A stretch of DNA of 35,689 nt from a virus. Of the stretch, positions 29,140 to 35,689 are shown piece after piece. The notes below the pieces were generated by a model. It saw nothing but the letters and a program-made list of their open reading frames with translations, was not told the DNA's origin and made no database searches. Each line of letters begins with the position of its first letter. The first letter of the stretch is position 1. Made by a program: the position numbers and the translations under genes. The DNA is taken from positions 1 through 35,689 of IMG/VR virus record IMGVR_UViG_3300020463_000052; one strand, given 5' to 3'.

Positions 29140-30070
29140 AAGCCTAACCTTTAAAGAGTGTAGAGATTTGACATTAAAGACGCATCAACCTTGGAAAGAT
29201 GGTGGTGGACGTAAGTCTGCTATTAGCTATTCCGATACGTTTCTTAAATATACACACATGTCAATTCCAATTGAACGTATTACACGACGTTTATTAATTG
29301 AAATTGCTTGTGAGTTACAAGATACAAAAGGTTGGACTTATGCTGCTTGCAACCGATTAAATTCGGCGGTGTCAATGCCACTCAAACATTGTCAAAATGA
29401 TCTTGCAGTCATTAGTCAAGATTGGCAGATTCCTTCGTTTAAAACGTGGGATGAACGCAAACAAAAAAAATCCTATGAAGCCTACACTAAAGATGAAGTA
29501 GCTGAAATGTGTGATTTTGCAACACACGGTCTTTTATTACCGGAACTTGCAGACATCATATGGTTTGCTGCTTTAACTGGAATAAGAGCTGAGCGGGTTA
29601 TGCAACTCACTGTAAGCCGTGTGTTTATAGATGATGATAATCCGGATAACACTTTTATTCGTGTGACTAAAGCAAAAGGTATGAAGGACAGGACTGTCCC
29701 TATCAACGACGCCTTAATGCCAATCATAAAAGCAAGGATAGCTGGACAAAATCCACGTAAGAGATTGTTCGGTGATGACTGGCTTAACTATGATTCAATG
29801 TACAGGCAGTTCAAAAAATGTGTACACACTCATCTCGGAAAACCTAAAGATGGGCATTGGACATTCCATAGTTTGAGGCATAGCTTCGGCACATGGCATA
29901 TCCAAGACGGTACTAACATTAGAGATCTTGCTGATTTCATGGGACACAGCTCAACCAAAGTTACAGAAATGTACTTACATGCGACGGTAAAAGGTCGTAA
30001 TAAAATCATGAACAATGTAAAAGTAAACATGAATCATTCGACTAGAAGTTCATGGAGAGCAGCCTCGTAA
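29129..30070 (+). CDS. int: tyrosine-family site-specific integrase
   Basis: 313 residues from ATG 29129; a longer frame from TTG 29102 lies within the upstream gene. The tyrosine recombinase catalytic residues are present: Arg153 in TGIRAERV, His247-x-x-Arg250 in HSLRHSFGTWH, a further His in MGHSS at about 270, and nucleophile Tyr282 in TEMYLHAT. The N-terminal about 100 residues form the arm/core-binding region. It lies 97 nt upstream of a tRNA-Leu identity segment that would be its attachment site. Cyanopodoviruses such as P-SSP7 have the same pairing, although stable lysogeny there is not established. Confidence 0.93.
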   Translation: MKTKSLTFKECRDLTLKTHQPWKDGGGRKSAISYSDTFLKYTHMSIPIERITRRLLIEIACELQDTKGWTYAACNRLNSAVSMPLKHCQNDLAVISQDWQIPSFKTWDERKQKKSYEAYTKDEVAEMCDFATHGLLLPELADIIWFAALTGIRAERVMQLTVSRVFIDDDNPDNTFIRVTKAKGMKDRTVPINDALMPIIKARIAGQNPRKRLFGDDWLNYDSMYRQFKKCVHTHLGKPKDGHWTFHSLRHSFGTWHIQDGTNIRDLADFMGHSSTKVTEMYLHATVKGRNKIMNNVKVNMNHSTRSSWRAAS

Positions 30071-30166
30071 TCCAACGAGTCTACAATGTTCTGAAACCCC
30101 ACTATTTTTCGATTATTTGTGATAATTCTAAGCCGTCATGTTACACTAAATTCGCCGAGATCCACT

Positions 30167-30208
30167 GGGAGTGTGGCGGAATTGGTAGACGCGCCGGACT
30201 TAAAATCC
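30167..30208 (+). other. attP: attP core: 42-nt 5' part of a tRNA-Leu(TAA) gene
   Basis: The segment starts GGGAGTGT, runs through the D-arm GCGGAATTGGTAGAC and GCGC, and ends in CGGACTTAAAATCC. It therefore covers the acceptor 5' strand, D-arm and anticodon loop (TAA) of a leucine tRNA. The variable arm, T-arm and 3' acceptor strand are absent; a terminator hairpin follows. It is not a functional tRNA gene but the shape of an attachment site, adjacent to int. P-SSP7 is known to carry a 42-bp match to a Prochlorococcus tRNA-Leu. The exact core limits need the host sequence. Confidence 0.85.
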
Positions 30209-30232
30209 ATTAGGAATAATCAACATTAGTGG

Positions 30233-30269
30233 AAGGGATTAGGCTAACAACCTAGTCCCTTTCTTCGTT
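30233..30269 (+). terminator. terminator between attP and RNA polymerase gene
   Basis: AAGGGATTAGG (30233-30243) pairs with CCTAGTCCCTT (30251-30261), 11 pairs with one G-T, 7-nt loop, followed by TCTTCGTTT. It would stop transcription from the integrase before the RNA polymerase gene, which then needs its own promoter. Confidence 0.6.
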
Positions 30270-30284
30270 TATAATTGTACGAAG
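30263..30284 (+). promoter_or_regulatory. candidate promoter/operator before RNA polymerase gene
   Basis: The inverted repeat CTTCGT (30263-30268) - N10 - ACGAAG (30279-30284) encloses TATAAT (30270-30275), a perfect -10 box. There is no -35 consensus at the usual distance. The arrangement of a palindrome around the -10 box is what a repressor operator looks like; the MarR-like protein upstream is an obvious but unproven candidate. Confidence 0.45.
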
Positions 30285-30318
30285 ATGCAATAAAAATCCA
30301 ATTCTTAATCCATTTGAA

Positions 30319-32658
30319 ATGCCTACACCTATCGAAGTCGAAAGACAGATTGATCTCGAGCGTAAACAAATAAGAGGTGGACTGGAAAAGCTTAGGAAAG
30401 ATACAAAAAACTTAGAAGAAAAAACCTATGCTTCCGCTACCGTTTATGGCTCCGTTGCTATAAGTGAAATCATGATAGATTTGATAGATTATATAGATAA
30501 AAAGAAGAAGAAATACAGAGAGCAAGGATGTGGTAAGGACATGCGCTTGCATGGTAAATACACGTTACCAATAGATACAGATATTCAAGCACTACTAATA
30601 GCTAAGGTCACATTTGATCATGTGTTCTCACCACGTAAGGTTAATCACAACGTTTCTACTATTTCTATAGCTGCTGGTCATGCTATAGAAGGAGAAGCAC
30701 AGCTGACTTACTACGAATCACATGGACCTGAGTTATTAGATACCCTTAAAAAGAATTATTGGCATGATGCTAAAGGTACTGAGTACAAACGTAAATGTAT
30801 TCAGACACTTATGCACAAAAGAGATATAACTCCTTGGTGTGCATGGGATAAAGATACAAAAATGAAAGTAGGTTTATGGTTATTAGATTGTTTAATTGAA
30901 TCAACTGGTTGGTTTGAAAAATTATATATTTTTAAAGGAAATAGGCAAGTTCTTACATTAATACCTACAGAAACTTTCTTAAAACATCAAGATGAAATAG
31001 TTAAATGTGCTGAGTTATATAGTCCATTACAAAAACCAATGCTTATACCACCACGTGATTGGTCAACATTACAAGACGGTGGATATTTCTTAAATGACCT
31101 TACTCGATGCTATGAAATGGTCCGTAGGGGGTATGGCGGCGTAATACAGGGAGAAATTCCAATAGCTTTTCTTAATAAGATTCAGCAAGTTAAATATAAA
31201 GTTAACCCCTTTATAGTTAACGTCGCTAAAGAGTTAGAAGAGAGAGGAATAGCTGTAGGTAAATTTCGTCCTGTAATAGATCACGTTATACCACCTAAAC
31301 CGGCTGACATAGATACTAATGACATAGCACGTAAAGCTTGGAAGGTAGAAGCTAGGACAGCTAGAAATAATCAAGCTAACGAAGCTAGGAAGTCTTGTCG
31401 AACAAGAATGACAATGAATATTGTTAGAGAATTTGAAGGTAAAGCCTTTTATATTCCTTGGAGCTTTGACTATAGAGGTAGAACTTACCCTATACCAGCT
31501 TTTCTGACTCCTCAATGTACTGACTTTGGTAAAAGTTTACTTAACTTCAGTGAAGGAGGAGAGGTTAACGAGGAAGCAATGACTTGGTTAGCTTTTCAAG
31601 TAGCTACAACTTATGGTCTTGATAAGGCATCTATGTCTGAGAGGTTAGCTTGGGTAGCTAAACGTGAAAATATATTATTAATAACTCGTGTTGCAACTGA
31701 TCCAATTGGAAATATATCTGATTGGGAAGTAGCTGACGAACCGTGGCAATTTCTTGCAGCGTGTGAGGAATACTATGCTGTTGTCTTAGCTGTCTCAAGG
31801 TTACACACTCATCTGCCCGTGGCAACTGACGCAACCTGTTCTGGATTACAGATTTTAGCAGGGATGGCAAGGGATAAGTCCACAGCTAAGATGGTTAACG
31901 TTCTGGATTCAGATAAACCACAGGATGCTTATAAAGTCATAGCAGAGCAAAGTTTACCTGATATACCAGATAGATTAAAACCATATTGGGATAGAAAAGC
32001 TACCAAAAGGTGCGTTATGACTATTCCTTACAATGCTAAACCTTTTTCCAATCGTTTATACATAAGAGAAGCGTTAAAAGAAAAAGAAATACAGATTGAT
32101 AAGGATGAGTTAACTCAATGCGTTAAGGCTGTTAGGTCTGCGATGAACGTAATTGTTCCCGGACCTATGAAAGTAATGAAATGGATAGAAAAAGAAGTAG
32201 CTACGGCTATAAAAAATGGAGCAAAAATTATTAAATGGGAAACACCCAGCGGTTTTATAGTTGTGCAACACTTGATGAAGCACGAAACAAAGACAATTAA
32301 AACTCAATTAATGGGTCGTTGTGAAATTAATATTCAGGGCGTAGAAAAAGGTGTTGATTTAAGTCATCACAAGAATGCTACCAGTCCAAATTTAATCCAT
32401 AGTTATGATGCTTCACTATTACATTTGGCAATTACAAAGTTTGATAAACCAATAGCGTTAATACACGATAGCGTACTGTGCAGAGCGAATGATATGTCTA
32501 TTCTTTCCACCTTGGTACGGGAAACATATTTTCATTTGTTTGCAAAGCATGAACCATTAAAAAGTTTTGCCAGAGAGATCAAGGCAGAAAACGAACCACC
32601 CATCATAGGCGATCTGGAACCAGAAGCCGTGATTAATTCCACTTATTTCTTTTGTTAA
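30319..32658 (+). CDS. T7-like single-subunit RNA polymerase
   Basis: 779 residues (T7 gp1 is 883; the N-terminal domain is shorter). Catalytic motifs are intact: IPWSFDYRGRTYPIPAF (motif T), VATDATCSGLQILAGMARD with Asp504, KRCVMTIPYNAKPF with Lys563 and Tyr571 at the same 8-residue spacing as T7 Lys631-Tyr639, and ALIHDSVL with Asp717. The C terminus ends in aromatic residues (TYFFC), comparable to the T7 FAFA foot. It transcribes middle and late genes from phage promoters; one candidate promoter lies within this gene. Start at ATG 30319 follows an AT-rich leader without a strong Shine-Dalgarno. Confidence 0.96.
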   Translation: MPTPIEVERQIDLERKQIRGGLEKLRKDTKNLEEKTYASATVYGSVAISEIMIDLIDYIDKKKKKYREQGCGKDMRLHGKYTLPIDTDIQALLIAKVTFDHVFSPRKVNHNVSTISIAAGHAIEGEAQLTYYESHGPELLDTLKKNYWHDAKGTEYKRKCIQTLMHKRDITPWCAWDKDTKMKVGLWLLDCLIESTGWFEKLYIFKGNRQVLTLIPTETFLKHQDEIVKCAELYSPLQKPMLIPPRDWSTLQDGGYFLNDLTRCYEMVRRGYGGVIQGEIPIAFLNKIQQVKYKVNPFIVNVAKELEERGIAVGKFRPVIDHVIPPKPADIDTNDIARKAWKVEARTARNNQANEARKSCRTRMTMNIVREFEGKAFYIPWSFDYRGRTYPIPAFLTPQCTDFGKSLLNFSEGGEVNEEAMTWLAFQVATTYGLDKASMSERLAWVAKRENILLITRVATDPIGNISDWEVADEPWQFLAACEEYYAVVLAVSRLHTHLPVATDATCSGLQILAGMARDKSTAKMVNVLDSDKPQDAYKVIAEQSLPDIPDRLKPYWDRKATKRCVMTIPYNAKPFSNRLYIREALKEKEIQIDKDELTQCVKAVRSAMNVIVPGPMKVMKWIEKEVATAIKNGAKIIKWETPSGFIVVQHLMKHETKTIKTQLMGRCEINIQGVEKGVDLSHHKNATSPNLIHSYDASLLHLAITKFDKPIALIHDSVLCRANDMSILSTLVRETYFHLFAKHEPLKSFAREIKAENEPPIIGDLEPEAVINSTYFFC
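31129..31155 (+). promoter_or_regulatory. candidate phage RNA polymerase promoter, copy 2 (inside its own gene)
   Basis: GGGTATGGCGGCGTA (31129-31143), ATACA, GGGAGAA (31149-31155), 24 of 27 bases identical to 24360-24386. It lies within codons for RRGYGGVIQGEI of the polymerase, pointing toward the replication genes. The 17 nt before GGGAGAA are TATGGCGGCGTAATACA. It could be conserved only as protein sequence, but the second copy is not in a recognised gene. Confidence 0.45.
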
Positions 32659-32660
32659 AT

Positions 32661-32816
32661 ATGCCACTTACTAGAAACGATTGTAGTTTTTTAGCAAACA
32701 CAATTAAAGAAAATCAATTAGCTGATTACAACGCAACTGACCAAGATCTTGCTTACTGGTTTAAGTTAGCTCACAGATTTCAAGAGTCAGCTGATACAGG
32801 CATAATTACCGATTAA
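32661..32816 (+). CDS. small protein between RNA polymerase and SSB
   Basis: 51 residues from ATG 32661, 2 nt after the polymerase stop, to TAA 32814-32816. It begins MPLTRNDCSFLANTIKENQL and ends in HRFQESADTGIITD; amphipathic helices, no membrane segment. Similar small proteins that start with LTRxDxxxLA and contain a WF...A-F pattern are, from memory, common in cyanophages. Function unknown. Confidence 0.6.
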   Translation: MPLTRNDCSFLANTIKENQLADYNATDQDLAYWFKLAHRFQESADTGIITD

Positions 32817-32830
32817 CCACCTATTTTTAA

Positions 32831-33406
32831 ATGAGAAACATACACTTAACTCCTGAACCAGTAAGATTATCTGGATTTCAGGCAGTACTGAGACCAAGTA
32901 AATTTGGCTATAGCTTGAAAGCATTAGTTGACCAAGACTTAGTTGATAAACTTGAAATTGAAAGAGCTGACTGTCTTAAATGGGCAGAATCAAAGCTAAA
33001 GAATCCAAAGAGATCACTACTAAAACCTGAACCATGGGAAGAGGTAGAAGATGGTAAGTACATCATCAAGTTCTCTTGGGCTGAAGATAAACGTCCACCT
33101 ATTGTGGATACAGAAGGAACAATTATAAAAGATTTAGATACGCCAGTATATGAGGGAAGCACAGTTAAACTTGGCTTCATACAAAAGCCTTACATACTTA
33201 GAGACAATACAACTTATGGAACATCGCTTAAATTAAGCGGAGTACAAGTTGTGTCTGTTAAGGGTCAAGCTGGTATAGATGCTGGAGATTTAAACGACGA
33301 AGAGATCGCTGGACTATTTGGTAAGACCAAAGGCTTTAAGTCTGGTGAACCTAATGTTGTTGTAGATACAACTCCAAGTAGTGTTGAAGACGACGACGAC
33401 TTCTAA
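32831..33406 (+). CDS. single-stranded DNA-binding protein (T7 gp2.5-like)
   Basis: 191 residues (T7 gp2.5 is 232). It is in the gp2.5 position before endonuclease I. It has an OB-fold-like beta pattern (YIIKFSWAEDKRPPIVDTEG, SLKLSGVQVVSVKG) and ends in an acidic tail with a terminal aromatic residue (SVEDDDDF), the hallmark of gp2.5 that contacts DNA polymerase and the helicase. It coats ssDNA during replication and aids annealing. The stop shares one base with the ATG of endonuclease I (TAATG). Confidence 0.9.
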   Translation: MRNIHLTPEPVRLSGFQAVLRPSKFGYSLKALVDQDLVDKLEIERADCLKWAESKLKNPKRSLLKPEPWEEVEDGKYIIKFSWAEDKRPPIVDTEGTIIKDLDTPVYEGSTVKLGFIQKPYILRDNTTYGTSLKLSGVQVVSVKGQAGIDAGDLNDEEIAGLFGKTKGFKSGEPNVVVDTTPSSVEDDDDF

Positions 33407-33759
33407 TGGGATTCCGATCACAACTAGAAGAAAAGGTTGCTGATCTATTAGTAGAGTTAGGTGTTAGTTATGACTATGAAGACCACAAGTTAGCATATAC
33501 CATACAACACCTATACACTCCTGATTTTGTCTTACCCAACGGAGTAATTCTGGAGTGTAAAGGCTATTGGGACCCAGCTGATAGACGAAAGATAAGACAA
33601 GTTAAAGAGGATAACCCAGAAATAGACCTACGTATGGTCTTTCAAAATCCATATAACAAGATCAGTAAAAGATCTAAAACAACCTATGCACAATGGTGCA
33701 AACGATACGGAATTTTATGGTGTGCATACCATGCCATACCAGTTGATTGGCTGACATGA
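33406..33759 (+). CDS. endonuclease I / Holliday junction resolvase (T7 gp3-like)
   Basis: 117 residues (T7 gp3 is 149; it lacks the T7 N-terminal and C-terminal extensions). Active-site residues align: Glu8 in FRSQLEEK, Asp40 in YTPDFVLPNG, and Glu50-x-Lys52 in LECKGYW, equal to T7 Glu20, Asp55, Glu65 and Lys67. It resolves branched DNA and breaks down host DNA for nucleotides. It overlaps the primase-helicase gene by 4 nt (ATGA). Confidence 0.95.
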   Translation: MGFRSQLEEKVADLLVELGVSYDYEDHKLAYTIQHLYTPDFVLPNGVILECKGYWDPADRRKIRQVKEDNPEIDLRMVFQNPYNKISKRSKTTYAQWCKRYGILWCAYHAIPVDWLT

Positions 33760-35390
33760 ATACTGAAAGCGAATTTATACGACACGAACCATGTAGTAAC
33801 TGTGGATCATCTGATGCCAACGGCATATATACAGATGGTCACACCTACTGCTTTAGTTGCCAGCACTATACGCATGGCAATGACACACAAGATCACCCAC
33901 AAATGCAAAGCAATGTCACTTTTAAAGGATCAGCCCAAAGGCTGCAAAAACGAAACATTAGTGAAGACACGTGCGAAGTCTACAAAATCTATAGAGACGA
34001 AACACACTTACGCTTCCCTTATTATGATGGCTCTGGACGTCTTCAAGGATTCAAAACAAAAGACAAGTTAAAGAACTTCAAATATGAAGGAGTTTCCACT
34101 GACACTTTATTTGGTCAGCATTTATTCCCTAACAGCGGTAAGCGTATTGTTATAACTGAAGGTGAGCTAGACGCTGCCAGTTGTTATGAAGCTTTACCGA
34201 GGTGGGCATACGTTAGTTTGCCACACGGAGCATCAGCAGCAAAGAAAGACATACAAAAACAATTACAGTTTCTTCAAGGTTATGAGCAAATAGTTTTGTT
34301 CTTTGACAATGATGATGCTGGTCGTAATGCTACTAAGGCTGTTGCTGAAATTTTAAAACTTGGAACAAAGAAAGATTTAGGTGATTACATAGATGATAAA
34401 GGTAGAAAGCGACAAAACATAGTGTCGCAAGGTACTTTTATTGCTGCGTTACCTGAAAAATATAAAGATGCTTCAGACGCTTTACAATCTAACGATGGTC
34501 AAGCTATTAGAGATGCTATTTATAACGCTAAACCTTATCAACCTGACGGTATTGTTGAAGGTAAATCTTTACTAGAACAAGTAACTACACCAAGTCCTCC
34601 ATGTGATCACAAGTATCAGATCGAGGGACTACAAGAGAAAACACATGGCATACGTTATGGAGAACTTACTACTATAACTGCCGGAACTGGACAAGGTAAG
34701 AGTACCTTCTGTCGCCAACTTGCTACTCAACTATTAGAAGAGGGAGTCAAGGTTGGTTACATCGCATTAGAAGAATCTAACAGGCGAACAGCGTTAGGAC
34801 TTATGTCTGTAGCTGTGGGAAAAGCCCTACACCTTGGCGAACACGAATACACCACACTTAAAGAAGCATATGATTCCACTATCGATGGTTGGCAACTTTA
34901 TTTATATGACCATTTTGGTAGTTTATCTGCGGATACTATCTACAGTCGAATTGAATACATGGCTCTCGGGCTGGATATAAAAATAATATTTCTTGATCAC
35001 CTATCTATCTTATTAAGTGGACTTGATGGTGATGAAAGAAGAATGATAGATCAGACTATGACTGGCTTACGAAGCTTAGTTGAAAGAACTGGTATAAGTT
35101 TATTTTTAGTATCACATTTAAGACGTACACAATCTGATAAAGATCACACCGAAGGTGCAAAAGTTTCTCTTGGACAACTAAGAGGAAGTCAAGCTATAAG
35201 CCAATTATCTGATACTGTTCTAGCTCTTGAAAGAGATCAACAGTCAGAAGATGATATCTCTACTTTACGAGTATTAAAGAATCGATACAGCGGAGATACG
35301 GGTGTAGCAGCTTCCCTTAAATACGATAAAAACACCTGTAAATTTAATGAAACTACGGACGCAATTTTCAGTGCCAGCTCAGACTTCTGA
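33756..35390 (+). CDS. DNA primase-helicase (T7 gp4-like)
   Basis: 544 residues from ATG 33756 (T7 gp4A is 566); a TTG 9 nt upstream is in frame but the ATG is coupled to the previous stop. Domains in order: zinc finger Cys13-x-x-Cys16 and Cys32-x-x-Cys35, TOPRIM primase with ITEGELDAAS (Glu135) and FDNDDAGR (Asp184), and a RecA-type helicase with Walker A GTGQGKST (Lys315) and Walker B IIFLDHLS. The helicase also shows a QLRGSQ motif near the C terminus. It unwinds DNA and makes primers at the phage fork. Confidence 0.96.
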   Translation: MNTESEFIRHEPCSNCGSSDANGIYTDGHTYCFSCQHYTHGNDTQDHPQMQSNVTFKGSAQRLQKRNISEDTCEVYKIYRDETHLRFPYYDGSGRLQGFKTKDKLKNFKYEGVSTDTLFGQHLFPNSGKRIVITEGELDAASCYEALPRWAYVSLPHGASAAKKDIQKQLQFLQGYEQIVLFFDNDDAGRNATKAVAEILKLGTKKDLGDYIDDKGRKRQNIVSQGTFIAALPEKYKDASDALQSNDGQAIRDAIYNAKPYQPDGIVEGKSLLEQVTTPSPPCDHKYQIEGLQEKTHGIRYGELTTITAGTGQGKSTFCRQLATQLLEEGVKVGYIALEESNRRTALGLMSVAVGKALHLGEHEYTTLKEAYDSTIDGWQLYLYDHFGSLSADTIYSRIEYMALGLDIKIIFLDHLSILLSGLDGDERRMIDQTMTGLRSLVERTGISLFLVSHLRRTQSDKDHTEGAKVSLGQLRGSQAISQLSDTVLALERDQQSEDDISTLRVLKNRYSGDTGVAASLKYDKNTCKFNETTDAIFSASSDF

Positions 35391-35484
35391 ATTAAAACCA
35401 CCTAAACCACCTACAAAACAAGCAGTAAAAAAAGCAAAGTTTAAGGATAAAACATATGTCGGAAAAACAAATGCTCGTCTTTGA
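35347..35484 (+). CDS. possible small protein bridging primase-helicase and DNA polymerase
   Basis: 45 residues from ATG 35347 to TGA 35482-35484, overlapping the helicase end (44 nt) and the polymerase start (29 nt) in another frame. The middle is Pro/Lys-rich (LKPPKPPTKQAVKKAKFKD). T7-like phages often have small genes here, but the double overlap leaves only about 65 unique bases, so support is weak. Confidence 0.35.
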   Translation: MKLRTQFSVPAQTSELKPPKPPTKQAVKKAKFKDKTYVGKTNARL

Positions 35485-35689
35485 CTGCGAAACTAACGGA
35501 CTATTACATGACGTTTCTGAGATACATTGTATTGCCATCTACGACTGCACGAAAGAAGAACAGTTCGTATTTAATAATCGAGGTGGTAAATGCCCACCGA
35601 TCACGGAAGCTTTACATTGGCTCACCTCTGCTGATGTTATTGCTGGGCACAACGTGCTTAATTTTGATATACCTGTTCTTCGGAAAGTT
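35456..35689 (+). CDS. DNA polymerase I-type (T7 gp5-like), N-terminal fragment cut by window end
   Basis: 78 codons from ATG 35456 to the window end. MLVFDCETNGLL carries the Asp10-x-Glu12 exonuclease I motif of the T7 gp5 3'-5' exonuclease (T7 Asp5 and Glu7). IAGHNVLNFDIPVL is the exonuclease II segment (T7 FHNGHKYDVPAL). The gene order SSB, endonuclease, primase-helicase, polymerase matches T7. The polymerase domain lies outside the window. Confidence 0.93.
   Translation, partial: MSEKQMLVFDCETNGLLHDVSEIHCIAIYDCTKEEQFVFNNRGGKCPPITEALHWLTSADVIAGHNVLNFDIPVLRKV

Noticed and set aside
27832-30048. Repeated 13-mer AATCATTCGACTA near 27832 and 30035
   Set aside because: A 13-base match is expected several times by chance in a sequence of this length and composition; the two contexts share nothing else.
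30167-30262. Functional tRNA-Leu gene
   Set aside because: Only the 5' part through the anticodon arm is present. The following bases form a terminator hairpin and contain no T-arm or 3' acceptor strand.
1-35689. CRISPR array
   Set aside because: No regularly spaced repeats with unique spacers were seen; the only tandem array is the AAGGAC hexamer within a gene.

Overview
This window is most of the genome of a T7-like podovirus (Autographiviridae-like) that infects marine picocyanobacteria, most like the Prochlorococcus podoviruses of the P-SSP7 type. The evidence is a complete T7-style gene set (RNA polymerase, SSB, endonuclease I, primase-helicase, start of DNA polymerase, major capsid protein, tail tube proteins, three internal virion proteins, tail fibre, both terminase subunits), AT-rich coding sequence, the last codons of a phage psbA (photosystem II D1) at the left edge, and an integrase next to a tRNA-Leu fragment. 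The portal, scaffold, exonuclease and most of the DNA polymerase and psbA genes are outside the window. Terminase is followed by the early genes on the same strand, so the sequence appears opened at a point other than the virion ends. The physical genome ends probably lie between about 24.4 and 28.6 kb.

Layout. 1-0.8 kb: psbA tail, two small genes, a structured RNA that looks like a glutamine riboswitch (downstream-peptide type), a very short peptide ORF and a terminator. 0.8-13.5 kb: capsid, tail tube and internal virion (ejection) proteins, with a UUCG terminator just after the capsid gene. 13.5-18.6 kb: tail fibre, a duplicated copy of its C-terminal domain and three tandem paralogous fibre-like proteins. 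18.6-21.7 kb: tail assembly chaperone-like protein, holin-like protein, two overlapping exported proteins, several small basic proteins, small terminase and an HNH nuclease. 21.7-24.4 kb: a second HNH-like gene bracketed by 15-bp direct repeats, then large terminase.

24.4-28.6 kb is the accessory part: a 2OG-Fe(II) oxygenase-like gene, a GC-rich island with short repeats, about 0.77 kb without genes but rich in hairpins, a KTSC-like gene, a cysteine-rich conserved phage protein of unlike base composition, three tRNA-like acceptor/T-arm folds, a hexanucleotide repeat, and a run of small genes joined by ATGA overlaps. 28.6-35.7 kb is the early and replication region: MarR-like regulator, tyrosine integrase, attP-like tRNA-Leu core, single-subunit RNA polymerase, SSB, endonuclease I, primase-helicase and the start of DNA polymerase.

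How the parts fit: the host polymerase would transcribe the MarR/integrase/RNA polymerase block. The phage polymerase would then transcribe the rest. A 27-bp motif present twice (24/27 identical, ending in GGGAGAA as T7 promoters do), once just after terminase and once inside the RNA polymerase gene, is the best candidate for its promoter. The integrase and tRNA-Leu core suggest a route to integration, and psbA supports host photosynthesis during lytic growth. The least explained features are the three tRNA-like folds and the GC-rich island.
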